From positions 21,323,380 to 21,387,379 of the forward strand of contig NC_059379.1 of NCBI RefSeq assembly GCF_019703515.2: a stretch of 64,000 nt of DNA. Direction: 5' to 3'. The stretch comes from Myxocyprinus asiaticus (taxonomy: Eukaryota > Chordata > Actinopteri > Cypriniformes > Catostomidae). Shown in pieces: positions 10,946-19,959 of the stretch (within the stretch, counting starts at the first letter, position 1; each line of letters begins with the position of its first letter). The notes below the pieces were generated by a model. It ran no database searches. It saw nothing but the letters and a program-made list of their open reading frames with translations, and was not told the DNA's origin. Both the position numbers and the translations under genes were made by a program.

Positions 10946-11041
10946 AATGGGTGTTATGACCGAAATCTAAATTGAATATGAAGAAGTAATTTCATATCAA
11001 GTTTAACCATAAATATTTATTTTTGATAGAAATTCAGTATA

Positions 11042-11467
11042 CAGTTGTGATAAGATCGGTTCGTAGGCAATGGAGGAGACAGGAGACAGCGAACAGTTGA
11101 GTGTTTATTCACACACACTTTAGGTTCACACACACTTTAGTTGAACAGCTCTTAGTGGCCAACTCAAAATAGCGCTTTTCATGACAATCTCTGGCTTTAG
11201 TTGCTGGTCTTTCCTCTACTACTGCTCTGGCCACTCTCTCTCTCTCTCCTCTACTACTGCTCTGGCCACTCTCTCTCTCTCCTCTACTACTGCTCTGGCC
11301 ACTCTCTCTCTCTCTCCTCTGCCGCTGTGGCGAGGCTTATCAGGTCTCCCTCCACCATCACTATAATGAGAGACAGGGGTTAGAGTAATTACAGCCCAAG
11401 TGACAAGCCTTACCGCTTTCCCTCTCCCGCAGACAGACACATGACCACACCCCCCATTGCCACAACA
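11042..11467 (-). repeat. Solo LTR of an LTR retroelement
   Basis: On the minus strand it begins tgttgtggcaatgggggg and ends ...ttatcacaactg, with an AATAAA near its 3' part (tgtgaataaacactc). A perfect 5-bp duplication GTATA flanks it (11037-11041 and 11468-11472). Layout and start resemble the LTR-like block at 32334-32644. No internal region is attached, so it is probably a recombination product. Confidence 0.7.
11213..11317. repeat. 34-36 bp tandem repeat (three copies)
   Basis: Three copies of cctctactactgctctggc followed by a CT run, lying within the solo LTR. The copies differ mainly in the CT run length. Confidence 0.92.
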
Positions 11468-11472
11468 GTATA

Positions 11473-11870
11473 TATATTTTTCAATTTAATGGCCATGTGG
11501 TAGTGCTTATTTTTTGGATAATGCTATGAATGAAATTTGTTTGCTACTAAACAAATAAATGGTTCTTCAACACATTTGATTATTTTATCTTTTTATTCTG
11601 AGCTAGACACAAACCAAAAGCTGATTATTCATCATCAAATTTGTGATTATTAATGAATGATAATTAAGGTTGAGGCATCAGTGCTTAACAGTGAAGCTAA
11701 CATTATAAAACAGATAGTTCCTAAATGTATGCAAATATTAGGAATGTCATAACGATTATTGATCAGCACTTTATTTTCTCGATAGGTTTTTTAAGCATCG
11801 ATATATGAACATTAGCCAACATTTAAATTAGAAGGCTAATTTTTGTGCTGTCCAATTTATCGTCAGTTGG
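11473..11870. other. Unclassified AT-rich stretch
   Basis: No gene or repeat is assigned. A phrase around 11745-11800 (cataacgattattgatcag, tcgatatatg) resembles the end of a fish transposon but no partner was found. Confidence 0.45.
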
Positions 11871-12339
11871 TCTGTTGTCACGTGTTTGTGTGTTTTTGTT
11901 CATTTTCATGCTTTGATTTAATATCTTTTATTTTGAAATTTAGTTCTTGTTGACTTCCTTGTCTTGTCATGTGACCCTCATGTTTCATGTGTTTTTGTTC
12001 TCATTGGTTAATTGAAGTAATTTAGTAATTGAATTCAACTTCACACAACGCTGCACAGACCGATCGGCACTGGACTTGAAGCAGTGCATGTCGGTAAGAA
12101 ATTTGTCCGACTTCACACGGCGCCTTCCACGCCACCGTGACGTATACGCTCAAAGTACCGCAAAAGCGATTCGAGAGCAGTTGCATACTTCACATACTAC
12201 TCTTACTACTTCTACTATGTCAGTCTATGGCAGAAATAATAGTATATTAGTATTCCATTACCATGGTGTTTATTCTGACAACTCCAGTTTAGCGGAAACT
12301 CTCGCAACTCCGTGTTTTTATAACAGTTCATCATGTTTA

Positions 12340-12759
12340 GGGGCCTGGGTAGCTCAGCGAGTATTGATGCCGACTACCACCCCTGGAGTCACGAGTTCGA
12401 ATCCAGAGCATGCTGAGTGACTCCAGCTAGGTCTCCTAAGCAACCAAATTGGCCTGGTTGCTAGGGAGGGTAGAGTCACATGGGGTAACCTCGTCATGGT
12501 CGTGATTAGTGGTTCTCGCTCTCAGTGGGGTGCGTGGTAAGTGGTGCGTGGAATGCAGAGAGTAGCATGAGCCTTCTGTGCTGTGAGTCTCTGCGGTGCC
12601 ATGCACAATGAGCCACGTGATAAGAGGCATGAATTGACTGTCTCAGAAGCGGAGGCAACTGAGACTTGTCCTCCGCCACCCGGATTGAGGTAACCGCGCC
12701 ACCACGAGGATCTACTAAGTAGTGGGAATTGGCCATTCCATATAAAAAACAAAACAGTA
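12340..12759 (+). repeat. tRNA-derived SINE, full length
   Basis: The head gggcctgggtagctcagcga contains an A-box-like sequence, and gagttcgaatcc at about 12392 is a good B box, so RNA polymerase III transcription is plausible. The body is followed by an A-rich tail (tataaaaaacaaaacag). A perfect 11-bp duplication CATCATGTTTA flanks it (12329-12339, 12760-12770). Same family as 985-1430, which supports the boundaries. Confidence 0.92.
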
Positions 12760-13500
12760 CATCATGTTTATATCATGCTATATTATGTTTTTCATAGTAA
12801 TATCATGTTTATTCTTAGAAAAAAACTTTAAAATTATTAAAAATACTGACTCCTTTATTGGTATTAAAATATTACAGGCTTTTATTAGATTTTTTTTTCT
12901 TGTATACACAACAGATTCTGTATTAAGCAGCACATAAACTTTTCAAATGAACAATGTTTCTGGTTATTTTATGTAAAATTCAAACATCTGTATTCCACGT
13001 CTGCAATAAAGAAAGCAAACATCGCGCTTTCTTCCGTGACTGGTGTGGGTTCAGCATGCGACTGGAAGCGCAAGTATCTGGTTTGACAGCTCTCTTTTCA
13101 ACTCCTCCCCTGGCTGCAGTTCGAGCAAGTCGAACACACCTAATAGGCTCGTTTGAGATGCCAGACGCCTCGCCTTGAAAGTAGACGAGAGTAGACTGCT
13201 GCAGTCTGGGGAGGAGTGAAATACTTGCTGTCAAGTCGGACATTTCTCACTTTGTGTAGTGGATCAGATACCTATGAGATCAAAGGCAGATATTGCGGGA
13301 TTCACGTTCATGTGCTGTTGCTGATAAAGTGGATATAATTAAAATCCTGTTGCTTTAAAATGAAAATAAATATGATGAAAAAGACTTTCAATGTACCTGC
13401 TATTTAATTCCCCCCATAAGACATGCCTTTACATCCATTTTTAGTTCAATAAAGACACGTATTTTAGATATTTCAGAAATATGATAAAATCACATATCCC

Positions 13501-13654
13501 CAAGGACGTCGATTTTAGGGGGAGGTAACCCCCCCCCCCCCAATAATCAAAACAAGCAAGTACAACCCACCCAATATTTATATCATATTTATACCAACAT
13601 GTAAATTCTTCACGCTGCAACCCCCCAAATGTTCAAGCCAAATCTACGCCCTTG
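13501..13654. mobile_element. 154-bp hAT-type MITE
   Basis: Ends caaggacgtcgatttt and, reverse-complemented, caagggcgtagatttg are inverted repeats. The flanks CATATCCC (13493-13500 and 13655-13662) are a perfect 8-bp duplication. A poly-C run occupies 13529-13542. It has no coding capacity. It is nested within the TIR element inside the 5' LTR. Confidence 0.88.
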
Positions 13655-14445
13655 CATATCCCATACAGAGATTGAACTGTCAGAGTGCTGGGAATATTCA
13701 CATATAATTTATACACATAAAACATGATATTAGAGATTTAAAAAAATCAATTTGTTTTAGAAGAGAACAAAACACCACGGTTGTTTAAGCCAATGAGCAT
13801 TAAGCTGTGTAGTCAGCAAGTCATCATGCTTGCAGTTTGCGCGCGCCTCGCTCTCACGAGACTTTTTTGGCATACGTCACCATAACATCACAGCAAGTCG
13901 GACAGATTTCTAACCGGCATGCACCTGCCTCTGATCACCGGTGATCGGTTATGTGCAGAACTTGCTCATCTCAAACTAGCCTATTGTCTTGTTATCATGT
14001 TCATTAGTCTTGACTTCTCATTGGTTTATGTTTATTAGTTTTGTTATCTTGTTATCAGTTCTGTCCTGTTATTGGTTCTTATGTTATTAGTTCTGGTCTG
14101 TGATTGGTTGTCTTGTTTACTTGTTACCCATGTTTGTGTATTTATAGCGAATATGTTATCTAGTCCTTTGTCAAGTATTGTGATTGTAATGTCTTTTCAT
14201 CGTCTGTGCATTGTCTAGTTATAATCAAGTCTAGTTAGGGTCAAGTCAAAGTCATAGCCAAGTCTAGTTTATGTTCTGGTTTATGTTATGTTCTGTTTTG
14301 TTTTATGATTTACTGATTTGTTTATTTTTAAGTTTTTTGGATGCACTTAGTCACTGCACTTGGTTTCACATCATCATCATCTTGTCTTCGCTTGCTCCTG
14401 TCTTGCCTGCCTACAACGTTACAGAATACTCAAACCAGCTATAAT

Positions 14446-15222
14446 ATGAACCTAGCAGTTCAGCTGCTTCAACTGAGTCAGGGGAATCGTCCCCTAGAGG
14501 AGTACATGGCAGCTTTTTGTGATTTGGCCAATGAGGTGAACTTTAATGAGGTGGCTATGAAAGACATTTTTCGTTTTGGACGGGAAGAGCCAGTCAAGTC
14601 TTTGATGCCACATGGCCAGTTCACATGGACTTTGACACAATTTATTGATTTTGCTCATCTGCTGAGCGGATCAAGCTTTACTGTTGGAGCTATGGAGGAT
14701 GCCAGCACTCCTACAGAGGAGTATATGCCAGAGTCCATTATCACGCCTGCCACAGACCACGAGCCAGCACCAACGCCTGCCATGGTCAACTCGGCCGTCC
14801 CAGAGTCAGCGCCTGAAGCCTCGGCCGTCCCAGAGTCAGCGCCTGAAGCCTCGGCCGTCCCAGAGTCAGCGCCTGAAGCCTCGGCCGTCCCAGAGTCAGC
14901 GCCTGAAGCCTCGGCCGTCCCAGAGTCAGCGCCTGAAGCCTCAGCCGACCCAGAGCCAGCACCTGAAGCCTTGGCTGTCATGTCTGCCTCATCAGGCCAT
15001 GTTGCCACATCTGCCTTGTCATGCCATATTGTTATGCCTGCCATGCCAAGCCATGTTGTCACACCTGCATCGTCAAGCCATATTGTCATGCCTGCCATGC
15101 CAAGCCATGTTGTCACGCCTGCCATGCCAAGCCATGTTTATCTCAACATGTCAAGTCGCCATGTCCTACCTGCCATGCCAAGCCGCCACATCCGACCCAC
15201 CATGCCAAGCCACAACGTCTGA
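14446..15222 (+). CDS. Truncated gag-like protein of LTR element
   Basis: An open frame of 259 codons from this ATG; the same frame is open from an ATG at 14341 inside the LTR. The first 80 residues (LLQLSQGNRPLEEYMAAFCD through DFAHLLSGSSFTVG) resemble the retrotransposon gag domain of gypsy-type elements by pattern. After that comes a low-complexity tail: about six decapeptides of the type SAVPESAPEA (residues about 116-175), then alanine/proline/methionine/histidine-rich repeats (MPSHVVTPA type). There is no zinc knuckle and no pol frame downstream. The gag domain is short, so this is probably a decayed or non-autonomous structural protein; a domesticated function is unsupported. Confidence 0.55.
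   Translation: MNLAVQLLQLSQGNRPLEEYMAAFCDLANEVNFNEVAMKDIFRFGREEPVKSLMPHGQFTWTLTQFIDFAHLLSGSSFTVGAMEDASTPTEEYMPESIITPATDHEPAPTPAMVNSAVPESAPEASAVPESAPEASAVPESAPEASAVPESAPEASAVPESAPEASADPEPAPEALAVMSASSGHVATSALSCHIVMPAMPSHVVTPASSSHIVMPAMPSHVVTPAMPSHVYLNMSSRHVLPAMPSRHIRPTMPSHNV
14791..14970 (+). repeat. 30-bp coding tandem repeat
   Basis: Five identical 30-base units (tcggccgtcccagagtcagc + gcctgaagcc) at 14791-14940 are followed by one diverged unit to 14970. The frame is kept, giving a decapeptide repeat. Perfect identity implies recent expansion or homogenisation. Confidence 0.95.
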
Positions 15223-15650
15223 CCCACTATGCCAGGCTGCCTTAACCCCTGGGTCTCTGCCTCCAGCGGCTCCACCCCCTGGGTCTCTTCCTCCAGCAGC
15301 TCAGCCCCCGGGTCTCTGACTTCAGCAGCTCTGCCCCCTGGACCTCTGCCTATAGCGACTCTGCACTCCAAGATTCCAGCATACCATGCTGCTTCGTCAG
15401 CCTCCCATTCTATGCTGCATCGTCAGCCTCGCCTGCTCCACGGCTCATGACTGTCTCGCCAGGCCATGCTCCACGCCTTGTCTTTCCAAGCTATGCTCCA
15501 TGCCCGCCAGCTCCACCCTGGTCTCCTGGCCGTCCTCCTGGTCTGCCCTGGTCACCTGGCCGTCCGCCTGGTCTGCCCTGGTCACCTGGCCATCCGCCTG
15601 GTCTGCTCGTGGTCTCCTGCCACCTCACCTCAACTGCCCTGGTCTCCAGG
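15223..15650 (+). pseudogene. Proline-rich 3' remainder of gag-like region
   Basis: After the stop at 15220-15222, coding-like composition continues in shifting frames (PPGSLPPAA-type, then RPPGLPWSPG-type repeats). 15511-15610 is a 30-bp tandem array (three units of roughly gtctgccctggtcacctggc). This looks like an original proline-rich C-terminal region broken by frameshifts. Confidence 0.5.
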
Positions 15651-16442
15651 GTAGGGTTGCACCAGCTGTGCGTTAGGTCGCACGTAAGTTGGGACGTAAA
15701 GTTCACACTAAGGGCTTAGTAACTACTAGTTAGTTTGTAACTAAGTCAGTGCTTAATTTGGTTGCTTCACCTGTTCTTAAGGCAAAACGTAACCAGATGT
15801 TTTAAAAAGCTGTGAATTTCAGTTTGATCTTGTTAAGGTTGATGTTCAAACCTTGTTTGCTCATGTAACTGTCAGCTGTAATAAATTATATCCCCATTAA
15901 AATACGTAATAAAAGTAGATTTGATAAATAGTATATTTGCCCTGTGTAAATAACAATAAATAGGAACTGTATCTAAAATAAATAAGTGGTGATAAATAAA
16001 TACTAATACAACAGACTGGAAAAATAGACATTTATTCATTTTAATATCCTATATATATATTTTGAATGTGTTTTGAAACTTGACACCGGACGACGCACCC
16101 TGAATGGTTTCATGCTGAAAAGCAGCTTAAAAGTCAGTTTCTTCTTTCGTAAATGTAAACAAGTGTTAATGTCAACATCATACTGTATGCCGAAAGGATT
16201 GAAGCCTTTCACGCAAAACATGAGCTCATTGATGTCATAAAATATTAGTCTGTTTTTTTAATCCAACCGTTACTGCTGGTAGGAGGCTTCCGTAAATATT
16301 TAGTTCATACGTAGGGTTACGTCCTACCTAAGTTTAATGGTGCAACGCTCAAATATTTAGTAGTGCATAAATTGTGACTTAGTGCCCATTTACTCCACAA
16401 CTAGGCTAAGTTTTAACTTGCGTTTAGCTAGTGCAACCGGCC
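15651..16442. mobile_element. MITE nested in the LTR element's internal region
   Basis: Left gtagggttgcaccagct and right, reverse-complemented, ggccggttgcactagct are inverted repeats. The proline-rich gag tail resumes directly afterwards. CCAGG occurs on both sides (15646-15650, 16443-16447) and may be a 5-bp target duplication. The interior is AT-rich with no transposase. Superfamily uncertain. Confidence 0.6.
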
Positions 16443-16646
16443 CCAGGCCCTCTTCCTGTTTCGCCCTGGTCTGCTGGTCCACGCCAGTCTATGGGCCCTC
16501 CACCCGCTCCGCCCTGGTCTTCTGTCGCTGGTCCCTCGTAGTCTCCAATGCTCTCTGGTCCCCCATGGTTTCCCAAGCCCCCTTCCCCACCCAGCTCCCT
16601 ATTGAATTCATGGTTTGTGTTTTTTGTTGGCCATCTGGAGCCGCCC
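16443..16646 (+). pseudogene. End of gag-like proline-rich region
   Basis: Proline/tryptophan-rich codons resume after the MITE (PPWFPKPPSPPSS at about 16560-16600) and run to the polypurine tract. Several frame changes are needed to read it with the upstream part, so it is not a working gene. Confidence 0.4.
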
Positions 16647-16657
16647 GTTGTGGGGGA
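16647..16657 (+). promoter_or_regulatory. Polypurine tract of LTR element
   Basis: The purine-rich gttgtggggga abuts the TG start of the 3' LTR, where plus-strand DNA priming would begin. Confidence 0.7.
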
Positions 16658-17643
16658 TGTCACGTGTTTGTGTGTTTTTTTTTTGTTCACTTTCATGCTT
16701 TCACGTTTTTATGTCATGGCTTTTATTTTGAAATTTTGTTCCTGTTTCATGTGACTTCCTTGTCATGTGACCCTCATGTTTCCTGTGTTTTTGTTCTCAT
16801 TGGTTTTTAGTCATTGTCTAGTTATCATGTTCATTAGTCTTGTCTTCTCATTGGTTTACACTACCGTTCAAAAGTTTGGGGACACTTGCCAGTAATGTTT
16901 CTCGTGATCTTAAAAACCTTTTGATCTGAAGGTGTATGCTTAAATGTTTGAAATTAGTTTTGTAGACATAAATGTAATTGTGCCAACATATTAATTTATT
17001 TAATTACAAAACTAAAATTGTACAAAAATAAAAATAAAAGTTTTTGAAATGGATGACTTGGACCAAATAATTAAGAAAAGCAGCCACTAAGTGCCCAGAA
17101 TATAAATGGGAACTCCTTCAATACTGTTTTAAAAGCATCCCAGGGTGATACCTCAAGAAGTTGGTTGAGAAAATGCCGAGAGTACATTTCTGCTAAATCT
17201 AGGCAAAGTGTGGCCACTTTGAAGATGCTAAAATATAACACAGTTTTGTCACAACATAATTCCCATACTTGCATTTCTATTATTCCATAGTTGTGATGAC
17301 TTTACTATTATTCTAAAATGTAAAAAAAAATAAAATAAATAAAAAATAAAGAATGAGTAAGTGACCCCAAACTTTTGAACGGTTGTGTATGTTTAATAGT
17401 CTTGTTATCTTATCTGTTCTGTTATTGGTTCTTATATTATTAGTTCTGGTCTGTAATTTGTTGTCTTGTTTACATGTTACCCATGTCTGTATATTTATAG
17501 CCCTCATGTTATCTAGTCCTTTGTCGAGTATAGTCAAGTCTAGTATATGTTCTGGTTTATGTTCTGTTTTATTTTATGATTTACTGATTTGTATCATCGT
17601 ATCATCTTTGCTTGCTCCTGTCGTGCCTGCCTACAAAGTTACA
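16658..17643 (+). repeat. 3' LTR, split by a Tc1 MITE
   Basis: 16658-16858 and 17388-17643 together match the 5' LTR and end in TACA. The interrupting MITE sits at a TA. Without it the LTR is about 457 bp. Confidence 0.85.
16859..17387. mobile_element. Tc1-type MITE inserted in 3' LTR
   Basis: Ends cactaccgttcaaaagttt and, reverse-complemented, cacaaccgttcaaaagttt are flanked by TA duplications at 16857-16858 and 17388-17389. The interrupted LTR reads ggtttatgttta across the joint, as in the other LTR. The body matches the copy at 4865-7038. It has no coding capacity. Confidence 0.95.
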
Positions 17644-17827
17644 TCTGTTCAGTGGTGGACAAAGTACACTAATCCTGCGGTTGAGTAAAAGTACAGATAC
17701 CCTGATGACATATTACTCCAGTGAAAGTGAAATTACTCCTTTAAAATTTCCACTTGAGTAAAAGTACAAAAGTATTTGATTTCAAATGTACTTAAGTATC
17801 AAAAGTAAAAAAGTACTGGTCTATTAA

Positions 17828-18397
17828 AGGGATAGTTACCCCAAAAATAAAAATGATCTCATAATTTACTAACCCCCACGCCATCCCAGATATGTATGAC
17901 TTACTTTCTTCTGCAGAACACAAAGATTTTTTGAAGAATATTTCAGCTCTGTAGGTCCATACAATGCAAGTGAATGGTGGCCAGAATTTTGAGACTCCAA
18001 GAGCACATTAAGGCAGCATCAAATTAATCCATATGACTTTAGTGGTTAAATCAGTTTCTTCAGAAGAGATATGATAAGTGTGAGTGAGATATCTAAGTTA
18101 ATTTTTACTACAACTCTCCACTTTTTCTTTAGTTTTTGGCGATTCACATTCTTTGTGACTATTGCCAACTTCTGGCCAGGGAGGAGAATTTATAGTAAAA
18201 AAGGACTTAAATATTGATCTGTTTCTTACCCACACCTCTCATATCACTTCCGAAGACATGGATTAAACTACTGGAGTCGTATGGATTACTTTTATGCTGC
18301 CTTTAAGTGGTTTTTGGATCTTCAAAGTTCTGGCCACCATTTACTTGCATTGTATGGACCTACAGAGAGAATTCTCATTTTTGGGTGATCTATCCCT
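17828..18397. mobile_element. TTAA-site foldback MITE
   Basis: Long inverted arms (agggatagttaccccaaaa at left; ttttgggtgatctatccct at right) extend through tccatacaatgcaagtgaat / atttacttgcattgtatgga. TTAA duplications lie at 17824-17827 and 18398-18401, as for piggyBac-type targets. It is nested in the hAT element at 17650. Relatives lie at 21776, 58029 and, more distantly, 46463, 49120 and 57711. Confidence 0.9.
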
Positions 18398-18542
18398 TTA
18401 AGGCTTTTGTTTATTTTTTTTATTTTTTTCAATATGCTTTATCCTCCTGCTCATATACATTTAAGGAGAGAGTGGTCTAATGTCACAGGTACACAGATAG
18501 TTTAGAGCTTTTTATTAAGAAAAACTGCCAGACATAATAACA

Positions 18543-18621
18543 TGGTGTGTGTGTGTGTGTTTGTGTGTGTGTTTGTGTGTGTGTGAGTGTGTGTGTGTGT
18601 GTGTGTGTATGTGTTTGTGTG
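18543..18621. repeat. (GT)n microsatellite, interrupted
   Basis: GT repeats with TTTG and GAG interruptions, inside the hAT element. Confidence 0.92.
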
Positions 18622-19567
18622 GCACTTTCCTGACTGTATGTGTGTTTCATACTTGAAAAGAAGTCCTTTTCATCAGAAGTGTCATCTTGTGTCTGGGACT
18701 TGATCTATTCTCGCAGATGGTCTCTGAAGTTGTCCTGACCTGAAATTGTATGATCTTTAATTACTACTAAACTTTTTTGCAAACATACAGTGCATTTTCC
18801 ACATTTAAAATGTAAAATGACAGCACCATACTAAACAATACAACAGCAGTATGGTTAAGTATGGTTAAACTAATGCAACTTTGTGAATGCAATGGTACAG
18901 TATGGTTATTTGAGTTATATGATTATTCATATTATAAAACCATACTGCCATACATTAAAGCAAGGGCCACCAATAATGAAGACATTAACCAAAAGTTTCA
19001 CCTGTGTTCTTAGGATGAGTATCCTTCATAAATGTCAGGTCAGTGCAGATTGTGTGTTTTAAGTTGTTTACAATTTATTTATTACGATATCTGTTGGCCA
19101 AACAATGTTTTTTTTTAAATCTTTTTAATTACCAATTAGTACATCTTTGCTATTTCATCAATCATTTTTGCTTCATAATTGTTTTACTGTTTAAATAATT
19201 GTAGGACAACACACACCGCTAGGTCAACGTGTGTTTAATAATCTGAATTGTTGTAATGACCTAAGATGCTAAACAGATGAGATTGTTGTAGATTGCAAAA
19301 AGCTAGACAAATCTGGTTTCATGCTTTAGCCTTGCTATTCATTTTATGATTTGATAATACCTAAAACAGATATTAATGTATTTTCTTTGACATATAAAGA
19401 GAAATAGGCCTAATAAACTGTTCTCAGCTCTTTATATAGCTCTCTCTATATATCCTATATTACCCTGCAACCTAATTTGCATTGGCCAGAGTGCATTTAT
19501 AAGATTACTGCTAGCAAGCAAGTACATTCGTGGCAGTTTTATTACTATAATATGAAAAATTGCTTAC

Positions 19568-19760
19568 CTTGATGTGTTTTTCAAGTTTGACGGAGAGTTC
19601 TTGAAAGCAGATACCATCATCATGTATTTTGCTAGGCAGGCACAGAAGACATTTAAAAATGGCATTGGGCAACGCTATATCTGAACGGTAACCCTTGTTC
19701 TGCAGAAACTCTTGCGAGACCTCATTTGTTGCTGGGTTACAGTTATAGTCTCGCGAGAAC
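19568..19760 (-). pseudogene. Decayed hAT transposase exon, BED-finger-like
   Basis: An open minus-strand frame contains FKCLLCLPSK, then KLEKHIK, resembling the C-x2-C...H part of a BED zinc finger that begins many hAT transposases. Directly after the AAG of HIK is gtaagc, a good splice donor, in phase 0. No ATG precedes the frame in this copy (a stop lies just upstream) and no other transposase exon is found in the element. I infer a remnant of the first coding exon. A captured host exon is an alternative. Confidence 0.35.
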
Positions 19761-19959
19761 AAGACCTACCAGTCTATTTTAATTGAACGCTATTTATTAA
19801 TTTCAAAGTAGCAAGGAACGGCACATTTTTAAAAAAAATGTAGTGGAGGAAAAAGTAAGATATTATGCTTTTGAATGCAGTGAAGTATAAGTTTCCTAAA
19901 ATAAAATTACAGATACAAAGTAAAAAAATACTTTGTTACTGTCCACCACTGCATCTGTT

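Larger units (their letters stand above)
12035..13985. mobile_element. TIR transposon nested in 5' LTR, family unknown
   Basis: Left arm (about 12052-12150) and right arm (about 13860-13960) are long inverted repeats sharing ctgcacagaccgatc / ctgcacataaccgatc, gcatgtcggtaagaaat / gcatgccggttagaaat and tgacgtat. Inside are a SINE, a 154-bp hAT MITE and no transposase frame. The exact ends and target duplication are unclear, so coordinates are approximate. Confidence 0.6.
11876..14423 (+). repeat. 5' LTR, split by a nested transposon
   Basis: The parts 11876 to about 12012 and about 13985 to 14423 together match the 3' LTR (16658-17643) in order: cacgtgtttgtgtgtttt, catgtgaccctcatgttt, ttagttctggtctgt, ttgcctgcctacaa. 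A TATA-like tgtatttatag lies near 14138. The 5' copy has about 80 extra bases (14190-14270) absent from the 3' copy. Confidence 0.85.
11876..17643 (+). mobile_element. gag-only LTR retrotransposon, multiply interrupted
   Basis: It starts tgtcacgtgtttgtgtg and ends cctacaaagttaca, so it has TG...CA ends, and is bounded by a perfect 5-bp duplication TCTGT (11871-11875, 17644-17648). Both LTRs are present, each split by a younger insertion. The internal part (14424-16657) holds a gag-like frame and proline-rich repeats but no protease, reverse transcriptase, RNase H or integrase motif, so the element is non-autonomous. A purine-rich tract precedes the 3' LTR. No clear tRNA primer site was found just after 14423. 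Confidence 0.85.
17650..19951. mobile_element. hAT element inserted at the edge of the 3' LTR
   Basis: Both ends read cagtggtggac, in inverted orientation. A perfect 8-bp duplication CATCTGTT flanks it (17642-17649, 19952-19959). The left duplication includes the final CA of the LTR and its TCTGT target copy, so the hAT arrived after the retroelement. Subterminal aagtac repeats (gagtaaaagtac, tacttaagtatc) occur near the left end, as in hAT subterminal motif clusters. It contains a TTAA-type foldback, a (GT)n tract and a decayed coding exon. Confidence 0.92.

Noticed and set aside
12340..12415. A functional tRNA gene
   Set aside because: A and B boxes are present but the sequence continues into a SINE body, has an A-rich tail and a target duplication, and has a second copy at 985-1430.
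14791..14970. Regular 30-bp repeats as a CRISPR-like array
   Set aside because: The units are contiguous with no spacers, keep a reading frame, and lie in an LTR retroelement of a vertebrate genome.
14655..15371. Additional frames of 77-211 codons around the gag-like gene
   Set aside because: Shadows of the repetitive gag-like region in other frames; their apparent repeats come from the same 30-bp units.
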